Below, piece after piece: positions 1 to 7,383 of a stretch of DNA of 64,000 nt. Location of the stretch: NCBI GenBank assembly GCA_035696365.1, contig DASRQS010000130.1:29551-93550 (forward strand), given 5' to 3'. Source of the DNA: JALYLC01 sp035696365 (GTDB taxonomy: Bacteria > Actinomycetota > Thermoleophilia > Gaiellales > JALYLC01). Below the pieces are notes generated by a model, which was given only the letters and a program-made list of their open reading frames with translations, had not been told where the DNA came from and did not search any database. Within the stretch, counting starts at the first letter, position 1, and each line of letters opens with the position of its first letter. Position numbers and translations under genes: made by a program.

Positions 1-580
1 CGCGTGCCGTGATCTGCCGGTCCAGCTGCGAGACGACGCCTGTCGAGAGCGACGCGCGATTCTCGAAGGGGCTGCCGATCACCGCGACTGGCTGGCCGAC
101 ACGCAGCGAGCGTGCGCTCCCCGAAGGCAGAGCGCGCAACCCGAGGTTCGACGGGTCGACCTGGAGCAGCGCCGTGTCCTCGAAGAGGTCATAGCCGAGG
201 ACCTTGGCGTCGGCGCGGGTGCCGTCGTCGAGCACGATGTAGACCGCCGTCGCCCTGACCGTGGCGCTGCCGGTGGCGGCGCGGGCGACAACGTGCGAGG
301 CGGTCACGATCAGCCCGCGCTTCACATTCACGACGAAGCCGCTGCCTGCCGTCTGGTCGCCGACGCCGAAGGTCGCCTCGATCGTCACGACGCCGTTGCG
401 CGCCGCGGCATAGAGCGCGACCGGATCGAACCCGCTCGTACCGCCGCCGGCGCGTACGACGGTGGTGACGGTCGTGCGCTCGCCGCCTCCATCGCGCAGC
501 GCCAGCGCGAGTGCGCTGCCGGCGATGCCGGCGACGAGCGCGATGACCACTGCGCTCGCGAGGGCGGCCCGCGTGCTCAC
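1..580 (-). CDS. Trypsin-like serine protease, HtrA/PepD type, C-terminus cut by the window edge
   Basis: The first 193 residues of a membrane-anchored S1C (HtrA/DegP-like) protease. A single hydrophobic segment (about residues 5-28) is followed by a short Thr/Gly linker and the start of a chymotrypsin fold. The catalytic His is in TASHVVA and the catalytic Asp in FEDTALLQVD; VIGSPF and STGVVS are further family motifs. The active-site Ser and any PDZ domain lie beyond base 1. The GTG start overlaps the stop of the upstream histidine kinase (GTGA), so translation is probably coupled. The order regulator-kinase-protease resembles mycobacterial mprA-mprB-pepD, suggesting an envelope-stress protease. 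Family assignment is firm; the substrate is unknown. Confidence 0.88.
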   Translation of the reverse strand, partial: MSTRAALASAVVIALVAGIAGSALALALRDGGGERTTVTTVVRAGGGTSGFDPVALYAAARNGVVTIEATFGVGDQTAGSGFVVNVKRGLIVTASHVVARAATGSATVRATAVYIVLDDGTRADAKVLGYDLFEDTALLQVDPSNLGLRALPSGSARSLRVGQPVAVIGSPFENRASLSTGVVSQLDRQITAR

Positions 581-2013
581 GGATTCGCAGTGTAGGCGGG
601 CACTCCCTCGACCGACGCGCCGGGCAGCTCGAGCGTGAAGCGCGTGCCCTGCCCGCTGCTCGTCACGAGCAGGCGGCCGTGCATGCGCTCGGCGAGCTCG
701 CGCGCGATCGCGAGGCCGAGGCCCGTGCCGCGCGCGGCGGCTCCCGGGCCGCGGAAGAAGCGCTCGAAGACGCGCTCGAGCAACTCGGGCGGGATGCCCG
801 GGCCGTTGTCGGAGACGACGATGCTCGCGCCCCAGGGCGTCGTCTCCGTGCGCAGCGTGACGGTCGAGCCGGGCGGCGTGTGGCGCACCGCGTTGTCCAC
901 CAGCACGCGCAGCACCTGGAGCACGCGCCCCTCGTCGCCGCGCGCGTGCGCCGGCTCGCCCTGCTCGGCCACGACGACCGAGCCGCGGCGGGTCGCGAGC
1001 ACCTGCATCTCGCGCGCGGCGTCAGCCGCGAGCTCCCCGAGCTCGATCTCGTCGTGGGCCACGGTGAGGCCGCCGGCATCGAGCCGGGAGAGGTCGAGCA
1101 GGTCGGTCGCGAGCTTCGTCAGCCGCTGCACCTGTTCCCCCATCGTGTCGAGGAATTCGGCGCGCTCCGCCTCGGTCAGGCCGCCCTCGGTGAGCAACTC
1201 GAGGTAGCCGCCCAGCGCCGTGAGCGGCGTTCGCAGCTCATGCGAGGCGTTCGCGATGAAGGCGGCGCGCGCTCGCTCGAGCGCAGCGAGGCGCACCCGC
1301 ATCTCCTCCAGCGAGCGCGCGAGCTCGCCGATCTCGTCACGCTTGTGGTCGACGATCGGCTCGTCGAAGGAGCCGTGCGCGATGCGCTCGGCGGCGGCCT
1401 TGAGGCGCGCGAGGCGCCGTGCCAGCGGCTCCGCGGCGAGCGCGCCCGCAAGGAGCGCGACGCCGAAGGCCAGAGCTCCGCCGAATACGAGGCGCCGCTC
1501 GACCGCCGAGACCTGCTCCTGGACGTCCCGCAGCGGCGCCTGCACGAGAATGATCCCGTCCACGCCCTGGCTCGCGACGTTGAACGTGAGCACTGCCGTT
1601 CGCCCCGAGGGCAGGTTCTCGACCGTTGCCGAGTCCCTGTGGAGGGTGGCGCTCTCCTCGACCAGGCTGAGCGCCTTGCGGGAGAGCGGTGCATTCGAGG
1701 AATCGGCGAGAGGGTGCAGAGTCAGCCCGGTCTCGGTGAAGACCGTGATCCGCGCCACGCCCAGCGGCGCCGCCAGGCTCTGGAGCTGGACGGGCGTGAG
1801 GTGACGCTGCCCGAAGGGGCGCAGGTAGAACTCGGGCTGACCGGCCCGCACGCTGGCCTGCAGCGACGCCACGCGCGACTGCTCCAAGTTGTGCTGCAGC
1901 GAGGGCAGGACGAGGGCCGCGAGCACGACGAGGGCGAACAGCGCAGAGGCCGCAGCCACCACCGTGAGCCGCATGCGCAATCGGCCGGGGCGCTGCAGCG
2001 CCTCTCGGATCAT
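577..2013 (-). CDS. Sensor histidine kinase, HAMP-HisKA-HATPase type
   Basis: A 478-residue class I membrane sensor kinase. Transmembrane helices lie at about residues 16-38 and 175-195 and enclose an extracytoplasmic sensor of about 135 residues. A HAMP linker is followed by HisKA with phospho-acceptor H258 in NASHELRTPL. The HATPase domain shows the N box (VDNAVRH, N374), G1 (DNGPGIP, from D402), the F box (FERFF) and G2 (GTGLGLA, about 429). All catalytic motifs are intact. The ATG start overlaps the response regulator stop by 4 nt, and the stop overlaps the HtrA-like protease start, giving a tightly coupled three-gene operon. It probably senses envelope stress, by analogy with MprB. Confidence 0.93.
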   Translation of the reverse strand: MIREALQRPGRLRMRLTVVAAASALFALVVLAALVLPSLQHNLEQSRVASLQASVRAGQPEFYLRPFGQRHLTPVQLQSLAAPLGVARITVFTETGLTLHPLADSSNAPLSRKALSLVEESATLHRDSATVENLPSGRTAVLTFNVASQGVDGIILVQAPLRDVQEQVSAVERRLVFGGALAFGVALLAGALAAEPLARRLARLKAAAERIAHGSFDEPIVDHKRDEIGELARSLEEMRVRLAALERARAAFIANASHELRTPLTALGGYLELLTEGGLTEAERAEFLDTMGEQVQRLTKLATDLLDLSRLDAGGLTVAHDEIELGELAADAAREMQVLATRRGSVVVAEQGEPAHARGDEGRVLQVLRVLVDNAVRHTPPGSTVTLRTETTPWGASIVVSDNGPGIPPELLERVFERFFRGPGAAARGTGLGLAIARELAERMHGRLLVTSSGQGTRFTLELPGASVEGVPAYTANP

Positions 2014-2711
2014 GCGCCGAAGCGGTACCCGACGCCGCGCACGGTGCGGATCAACTGCGGCGCCGAGGGGTCGCTCTCGAGCTTCTCACGCAGATGCCGG
2101 ATGTGCACGTCGATCGTGCGCTGCTCGCGGTAGTCGGCGGAGTCCCAGACGCTCTCGAGCAGCGCGCGCCGCGAGAACACGCGCCCGGGCGAGCGCATGA
2201 GGCTCCGCAGGATCTCGAACTCCACGTAGGTCAGCTGGACGGGCTCACCGTCGCGGTCCGCGGTGCGCCGCGTGGCATCCAGTCGCACACCCTCTGCCTC
2301 CAGCACGTCCTCGACGCCGGCCGCTCCGGCCGGCCGCTGGGCCCGGCGCAGGACGGCGCGCACCCGGGAGCGGAGCTCGGCCAGCGAGAACGGCTTCGTC
2401 ACGTAGTCGTCGGCGCCGATCTCGAGCCCGAGCACCTTGTCGACCTCGTCGTCGCGCGCCGTCAGCATGATGATCGGGAGCGTCGCCGAGAGCACGCGCA
2501 GCCGCCTGCACACCTCGATGCCGTCCATTCCCGGCAGCATCAGGTCGAGCAACACGAGGTCCGGGCGCTCGGCCTCCACCAGCCGCAAGCCGTCCTCGCC
2601 GCTCGTCGCTCCGAGAACGCGGTAGCCCTCGCGCTCGAGCGGGAAACGCACGAGGCGTTGAACCGCGTCCTCATCGTCGATGACGAGGATGGTCCCACGG
2701 CTCGCGCTCAC
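2010..2711 (-). CDS. OmpR/PhoB-family response regulator
   Basis: A 233-residue two-domain regulator. The receiver domain has the acidic pair in VIDDED, phospho-acceptor D56 (LVLLDLMLPG), T84 and K106. The C-terminal winged helix (about 135-230) ends in the typical IRTVRGVGYRF. It is the first gene of the operon with the kinase and the HtrA-like protease. The GTG start has no Shine-Dalgarno sequence; a TAGACT hexamer sits exactly 6 nt upstream, so the mRNA is probably leaderless. It most likely controls its own operon and envelope genes, as MprA does, but that is inference from gene order. Confidence 0.93.
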   Translation of the reverse strand: MSASRGTILVIDDEDAVQRLVRFPLEREGYRVLGATSGEDGLRLVEAERPDLVLLDLMLPGMDGIEVCRRLRVLSATLPIIMLTARDDEVDKVLGLEIGADDYVTKPFSLAELRSRVRAVLRRAQRPAGAAGVEDVLEAEGVRLDATRRTADRDGEPVQLTYVEFEILRSLMRSPGRVFSRRALLESVWDSADYREQRTIDVHIRHLREKLESDPSAPQLIRTVRGVGYRFGA

Positions 2712-2717
2712 GCTTGC

Positions 2718-2723
2718 AGTCTA
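2718..2723 (-). promoter_or_regulatory. Predicted -10 hexamer TAGACT, leaderless promoter of the response regulator operon
   Basis: TAGACT on the minus strand with a 6-nt spacer to the GTG start. The predicted transcription start falls on or next to the start codon, and no Shine-Dalgarno sequence is present. No recognisable -35 element was seen. Confidence 0.55.
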
Positions 2724-2782
2724 GTCGCGGGGCCGCTCGTGGCGGCGGCGAGAGCTCGGGAGGTCATGCATACTCGGAGCCG

Positions 2783-4588
2783 ATGTTCCCGGAGGGTGCC
2801 CCTCGCGAGCGCCGGTCGCGCATCGCGAGCGTGCGCCGCAGCGCCGCTCGCGCGCCGCGCGCCGCTGCGCTACTCCGCCCCGGTCCCTACCGCGCGGGCT
2901 GGCTGATCGTGCTCTTGCCGGCCTTCGTCCTGCTCGTCGGTGCGCGGACCGCACCGGCATTGCCGCGTAGCTCGCTGCCGCCCACCTTCGACGGCGCGCA
3001 AGCGCTCGCGGCCACGAACGAGCTCGCCGACCGCTTCGCCGACCGCTCACCGGGCAGCGCAGGCAACCGCGCGGCGGCCAACTGGGTCGCCGAGCGATTG
3101 CGCGCGGCGGGCGCCGACGTGAGCCTCCAGCACTTCCGCGCGCCTGACGACAACGGGCGCACCGTGCCGATGGTCAACGTGCTCGGCGTCGTCACCGGGA
3201 AGGGGCGCTCGCACGACGCGCTCGTGTTCGTCGCGGGGCGAGACGACGCGCCTCCGGGCCCGGGCGCGAACGACAACGGCTCCGGGACGGGAGCGCTCCT
3301 GGAGCTCGCCCGCACGCTCGTCGGCAGCGTCACCACGACCTCGCTCGTGTTCGCCTCGGTCGACGGCACGACCGCCGAGTCCGCCGGCGCCCGCGAGCTC
3401 GCCCGGCATCCTCCCGCCGGGCTGCGGCTGAGCGCCGGGGTGGCGCTGCGCGCGGTCGGCCGTCCCGGCAACCCGCTGATCCTGCGGATCTCGGGCGAGG
3501 GGCGCCGTCTCCCCGCGGCAGGGTGGCTGCGCACGGTGGAGCAGACCCTGCGCGACGAGGGGGTCCAGCAGGTGCGCCTGCCCTCCCTGGGACAACAGGT
3601 CGCCGCGCTGGTGGCTCCCGTCGTGCACGGCGATCAGGCCGCGCTCGTCGGAAACGGCGCCTCGGTGGTGGGAATCGACGGCTCCACGCCAGGGCTGAGC
3701 TCCGCCGCGGATGCGTCGCAGGCGCCGCTGCTGGGCGGCCTGAGACCCCTCTCGGCCGATCTGCTCGGCCGAGTCGGAACCGCGACCCAGCTCGCGGCGC
3801 TGGCCTACGACACGGGGCCGCAACCGGCCAGCCTCGGCTCGACCTACCTCGTCTCCAGCGATCGGGTGCTGCGCGGCTGGACGCTCGAGCTCTTCCTGGT
3901 CGCGCTGCTCATCCCGCCGATCTTCGCTCTGATCGACGCCGCGACCCGCTCGCGTGCCCGCGGGGCGCGCCCGTCGATCACCGCGCGGCGCGTGCTCTGG
4001 CGGGCGGCAGGTCTCGCCGTCGGCGTGCTGGCGATCCGCCTGCTCGGGGCGGCCGGCGTCATCCCGGACACCCACTCGCCGCCCTTCGCCGGCGACGGGG
4101 GCGGGGTGGCGCTCTGGCAGGTCGTGTTCCCGCTCGCACTGGGAGGCGGCTGCGGCGCGCTCGCGGCGCGCAGGTCTGCCGCGGATACGGACACCGCCGG
4201 CGCGGGCCGCTATCTCGGAGCGCACGCGACACTGCTCGTCGGCGCGGCCCTTGCGTTCGCGGGCAATGCCTACCTGCTGGTGCTCGTGATCCCCGCGCTG
4301 CACGTCTGGCTGCTGCTCCCCGCGACGGCGCGTCTGGGCGCCGCCGCGCGCGCGGCCGTCGTGCTGGCCGGCTGGCTCGGGCCCGCCGCGGTGATCGCAC
4401 TCCTCGCCGGCCCAGCCGGGCTCGGCATCGACGCGCCCGCCTGGTTCGTACGCCTGATCGGCGACGGCGGCATTCCGCTCGCCGCCAGCCTCGCGCTGGC
4501 CATCCTGGCCTCGGCGACGATCGAGTTGCTGTGGCTCGTGGTGGCAGCCGGGGGCGGCACCCGTACGGGGGATAGCGCACGCCCATAA
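2783..4588 (+). CDS. Membrane protein with M28-peptidase-like luminal domain, metal ligands apparently lost
   Basis: About 601 residues: a basic N-terminus, one transmembrane helix (GWLIVLLPAFVLLVGA), an extracytoplasmic domain resembling M28 aminopeptidases, then about six hydrophobic helices in the last 230 residues. The M28 signature is recognisable (GANDNGSGTGALLELAR). However, the first metal-ligand region reads VAGRDDA where active members have AHYDS, and the glutamate motif reads SVDGTTAESAG instead of EEQGxxGS. It is therefore probably catalytically dead, or the ligands are relocated. ATG at 2783 was chosen because a CATACT hexamer lies 8 nt upstream; an in-frame TTG at 2714 would add 23 residues of low-complexity sequence. 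It is divergent from the response regulator. Function unknown. Confidence 0.65.
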   Translation: MFPEGAPRERRSRIASVRRSAARAPRAAALLRPGPYRAGWLIVLLPAFVLLVGARTAPALPRSSLPPTFDGAQALAATNELADRFADRSPGSAGNRAAANWVAERLRAAGADVSLQHFRAPDDNGRTVPMVNVLGVVTGKGRSHDALVFVAGRDDAPPGPGANDNGSGTGALLELARTLVGSVTTTSLVFASVDGTTAESAGARELARHPPAGLRLSAGVALRAVGRPGNPLILRISGEGRRLPAAGWLRTVEQTLRDEGVQQVRLPSLGQQVAALVAPVVHGDQAALVGNGASVVGIDGSTPGLSSAADASQAPLLGGLRPLSADLLGRVGTATQLAALAYDTGPQPASLGSTYLVSSDRVLRGWTLELFLVALLIPPIFALIDAATRSRARGARPSITARRVLWRAAGLAVGVLAIRLLGAAGVIPDTHSPPFAGDGGGVALWQVVFPLALGGGCGALAARRSAADTDTAGAGRYLGAHATLLVGAALAFAGNAYLLVLVIPALHVWLLLPATARLGAAARAAVVLAGWLGPAAVIALLAGPAGLGIDAPAWFVRLIGDGGIPLAASLALAILASATIELLWLVVAAGGGTRTGDSARP

Positions 4589-4608
4589 CAGGCGTAGCTT
4601 GGTCGCAC

Positions 4609-5406
4609 ATGCGAACTCTTGCCCGCCGACTCGGAACCACCTTCGCCGTCGCCGGCGTGCTGCTCGTCGTGTACGCCGCGATGGTCGTCTTCTGGCGCGA
4701 CCCCGTGACCAGCATCTACACCGCCTACGAGCAGCACGAGATGAGCTCGCAGCTCGGCGCCACGTTCGTCACATGGCAGGCCAGCGCCCGCAAGGAGCTC
4801 GGCGTTGCGGCACCGGCGCAGGCGCAGGCGCTGGGCACGCATGGCGGCGCGACGGTGCGGCCGGCGGTCTCGAGCGCGGTCGTCCTGCGCTCGGTGCGAC
4901 GCCTCGCGGTCAAGTTCGCGGCCGCCGAGCGCGGCCACACCGGCCGGCCGCTCGGGCGCATCCGCATCTCGCGCATCGGCCTTTCGACGATCGTCGTCGA
5001 GAACACCGACTACTGGGGCAGCCTCAGCAAGGGCCCCGGACGCTACGAGGAGGGCTCGTACCCCGGCCTCGGCCAGACCACGGGCATCGCGGGTCACCGC
5101 ACCACCTTCGCAGCGCCCTTCCGCCACATCGACAGCATTCGCAACGGCGATCCGATCGTGCTGCAGATGCCGTACGGCACCTTCACCTACCGCGTGTTGC
5201 GACATCGCATCGTCGACAACGGCGACTGGTCGATCATGAAGAAGGTCGGCTTCGACGAGCTCGTGCTCTCAGCCTGCCATCCGCTCTACAGCGCGAGCCA
5301 CCGCTACGTCGTGTTCGCCCGCCTCGAGAACGTGAAGCTCCCGGGCTCGGGTCACGCGGTGCTCGTCCTCCCGGCCTCGCCGGCAGCCGCCGCCGCGGCC
5401 TCCTAG
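4609..5406 (+). CDS. Sortase, class D/E-like
   Basis: A 265-residue sortase with an N-terminal membrane anchor (about residues 10-29) and a C-terminal beta-barrel catalytic domain. The triad is visible: H163 (GHRTTF), C223 (LSACHP) and R232 (HRYVVF). The usual TLxTC is replaced by LVLSACHP. Sortases join LPXTG-type surface proteins to peptidoglycan precursors on the outer face of the membrane; no substrate or pilin gene lies nearby. A TAGCTT hexamer 8 nt before the ATG suggests a leaderless or nearly leaderless mRNA. Its stop codon overlaps that of the convergent moeA. Sortase identity is solid; the subclass is uncertain. Confidence 0.88.
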   Translation: MRTLARRLGTTFAVAGVLLVVYAAMVVFWRDPVTSIYTAYEQHEMSSQLGATFVTWQASARKELGVAAPAQAQALGTHGGATVRPAVSSAVVLRSVRRLAVKFAAAERGHTGRPLGRIRISRIGLSTIVVENTDYWGSLSKGPGRYEEGSYPGLGQTTGIAGHRTTFAAPFRHIDSIRNGDPIVLQMPYGTFTYRVLRHRIVDNGDWSIMKKVGFDELVLSACHPLYSASHRYVVFARLENVKLPGSGHAVLVLPASPAAAAAAS

Positions 5407-6596
5407 AGACCCACCAGGTCGACCGGCGCGCCGGCGGCGAGCTCGCCCTCGCCGAGCGGCACCAGCGCCAGCGCGTCCGCGATCGCGGCACGTCCCAGCT
5501 GATGCGAGAGATCGGCGCCGAGCGGCTCGGCGCCTCCCGCGGTGAAGCGCACCGGCCGCACGCGGAGCCGCTGCGGGTCTCGCCGAAGTGCGCTGGTGAG
5601 CGGCAGCTGGAAGGTGGTGGGGCCGGGGTCGGTCGCACCGGCCAGGCGCCGCAGAGCGGGCAGGAGCAGCAGCTCGAGCCCGACCAGCACCGAGAGCGGG
5701 TTGCCGGGAAGACCGACGACGAGGCGCCCGTCGCGGAGACCGCACCAGGTCGGGCGGCCGGGCTGGACGGCCAGCCGCCAGAACAGCTGCTCGACACCGA
5801 GCTCGGCCAGGGCGGGCTTGACGTGGTCGCGGCTCCCGACGGAGACGCCGCCGGACGTGACGACGACGTCTGCGCTCTCGAGAGCCTGCGCGAGGGCCTC
5901 GCGCGTCGCCACGGCGTCGTCGCGCACGCGCTCGACCGAGACGACCTGCGCGCCGGCCTGCTCGCAGCGGGCGGCGATGAGAATGCTGTTCGATTCGTGG
6001 ATCTGCCCGTGGAGCAGGGGCTTTCCCGGTGCGACGAGCTCGTCGCCGGTAACGACCACGCAGACGCGCGGCGCCCTGTGGCAGGCGAGCTCGTCCACGC
6101 CGGAGGTGGCGATAGCCGCCAGGGCCAGTGGTCGCAGCGTGCTGCCCGCGGCGATGACGACGGCTCCGGCCGGGACGTCGGTGCCGCGCGGGCGGACGTG
6201 GTCGCCGTGCGCGACGGGGCCGTCGAACGAGACCCGATCACCGTTCAGGTGCGCGACCTCCACGGGCACGACGGAGTCCGCTCCGGCCGGCACAGGCGCT
6301 CCCGTCGCGATCGTCATGGCCGTGTGCGGCTCCAGCCGTGCCGGATCGTCCCCGGCGAACGATTCGCCGGCAACGGGGAGCTCCTCGCCGGCGTCCTGCG
6401 CACGGATCGCGTAGCCATCCATTGCCGAGTTGTCGAAGGGCGGCAGGTCGTGTGCGGCGTGCACGTCCGCCGCGACGACCCGGCCCGCGAGCGCGCTGGA
6501 GAGCGGCAAGGTCTCGGCCGGCAGAGCCGAGAGGCGCTCGAGCAGGAGCGCCCGCCCCTCGTGGGGAAGGAGCGGACGAGGATCGGGAGCGGCCAC
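5403..6596 (-). CDS. moeA: Molybdopterin molybdenumtransferase MoeA
   Basis: A 397-residue enzyme that inserts molybdate into adenylylated molybdopterin, the last step of molybdenum cofactor synthesis. Diagnostic motifs are PPFDNSAMDGYAIR near residue 55, the TGDEL motif, the serine-rich loop HESNSIL, SGGVSVGSRDHVK in the MoCF-like domain, and GLPGNPLSVLVG before the C-terminal barrel. Full length for the family. It starts at GTG. No other moa/mob gene and no molybdoenzyme lie in the window, so the rest of the pathway must be elsewhere. It converges with the sortase gene (stop codons overlap) and diverges from the pseudokinase gene. Confidence 0.95.
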   Translation of the reverse strand: MAAPDPRPLLPHEGRALLLERLSALPAETLPLSSALAGRVVAADVHAAHDLPPFDNSAMDGYAIRAQDAGEELPVAGESFAGDDPARLEPHTAMTIATGAPVPAGADSVVPVEVAHLNGDRVSFDGPVAHGDHVRPRGTDVPAGAVVIAAGSTLRPLALAAIATSGVDELACHRAPRVCVVVTGDELVAPGKPLLHGQIHESNSILIAARCEQAGAQVVSVERVRDDAVATREALAQALESADVVVTSGGVSVGSRDHVKPALAELGVEQLFWRLAVQPGRPTWCGLRDGRLVVGLPGNPLSVLVGLELLLLPALRRLAGATDPGPTTFQLPLTSALRRDPQRLRVRPVRFTAGGAEPLGADLSHQLGRAAIADALALVPLGEGELAAGAPVDLVGL

Positions 6597-6606
6597 GGGC
6601 GCATGC

Positions 6607-6612
6607 TATAAA
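6607..6612 (+). promoter_or_regulatory. Predicted -10 hexamer TATAAA before the pseudokinase gene
   Basis: TATAAA with a 7-nt spacer to the GTG at 6620 in a 23-bp gap between divergent starts. There is no Shine-Dalgarno sequence, so it fits the leaderless pattern seen elsewhere in the window. Confidence 0.5.
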
Positions 6613-6619
6613 GGGCCGC

Positions 6620-7378
6620 GTGGACGACGGCCCCGTCGCACCGGCGGCGGTGCACAGCCTGTCGGGCCCTGCGCTCGACGCCGCTTGCCGCGCCGTAGCG
6701 GCGCTCGGCCCGCACGCGGCCATCGCCGGACCGGCCTGGTGGGACGCGAACGCGCCCGAGCGACGCGTCACGTATGTCTGGCGTGCGACGCACCCGCTCC
6801 CGCCGCCGCCCTGGTCGCCTCGCCGCGCGCTCGACTTCTGCGCCGAGTTGGCGCTCGCGCTCGCGACGGTGCACGAGGCCGGTGCCGCGCAGGGAGCGCT
6901 CGGGCCCGGCACAGTGGCCATGAGGCCGGACGGAGGGCCGCTCGTGCGCGCGCCCCACGGCACGGCGACGGCGGCCGGCGATCTGCACGGTCTCGGCGTC
7001 CTGCTGCTCTTCCTGCTCACGGCACGGCGCGAGGGCTCCAGCCTCGAGCTGGCCGGGGAGGCCGGACCCGCGGCGGACACCGCTGAGCTGCTCGAGCGCC
7101 TGCTCTCGGCCGATCCCGCCGCCCGGCCCTCCTCGGCACGCGAGGTGGGCGCGAGCCTGGCCGAGATCGCCTCGGCGGTGCCCGAGACGGCGGTCGCGGC
7201 GGCCGACTCGCCGGAGCATCCACGGCGCCGTCGCGCCCGGCTGGTCACCGCCCTCGTCCTGCTCGTGATCGCAGGCGCTGCGGGCGGCTACCTGATCGGC
7301 CACCGCGTCGGCCCGCCCGGACCGGCGCTCTCGCCGACGACGGTCACGGTGCCGCCCGAGCCGGGCATCAGCCCCTGA
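6620..7378 (+). CDS. Degenerate Ser/Thr kinase-like membrane protein (pseudokinase)
   Basis: About 252 residues. The middle resembles the C-lobe of PknB-type kinases: the region normally reading HGDLKPGNI here reads QGALGPGTV, the DFG position reads RAP, and the downstream helix signature (DLHGLGVLLLFLLTAR) and the terminal DPAARPSSAREV motif survive. No glycine loop or VAIK lysine is visible in the N-terminal 80 residues. The catalytic Asp, metal-binding Asp and ATP-binding Lys are thus all absent. A transmembrane helix (about 205-228) ends in a short Pro/Thr-rich outside tail. GTG at 6620 was chosen because the upstream in-frame extension is out-of-frame moeA sequence. It may be a scaffold; its partner is unknown. 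Confidence 0.7.
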   Translation: MDDGPVAPAAVHSLSGPALDAACRAVAALGPHAAIAGPAWWDANAPERRVTYVWRATHPLPPPPWSPRRALDFCAELALALATVHEAGAAQGALGPGTVAMRPDGGPLVRAPHGTATAAGDLHGLGVLLLFLLTARREGSSLELAGEAGPAADTAELLERLLSADPAARPSSAREVGASLAEIASAVPETAVAAADSPEHPRRRRARLVTALVLLVIAGAAGGYLIGHRVGPPGPALSPTTVTVPPEPGISP

Positions 7379-7383
7379 CCGGA

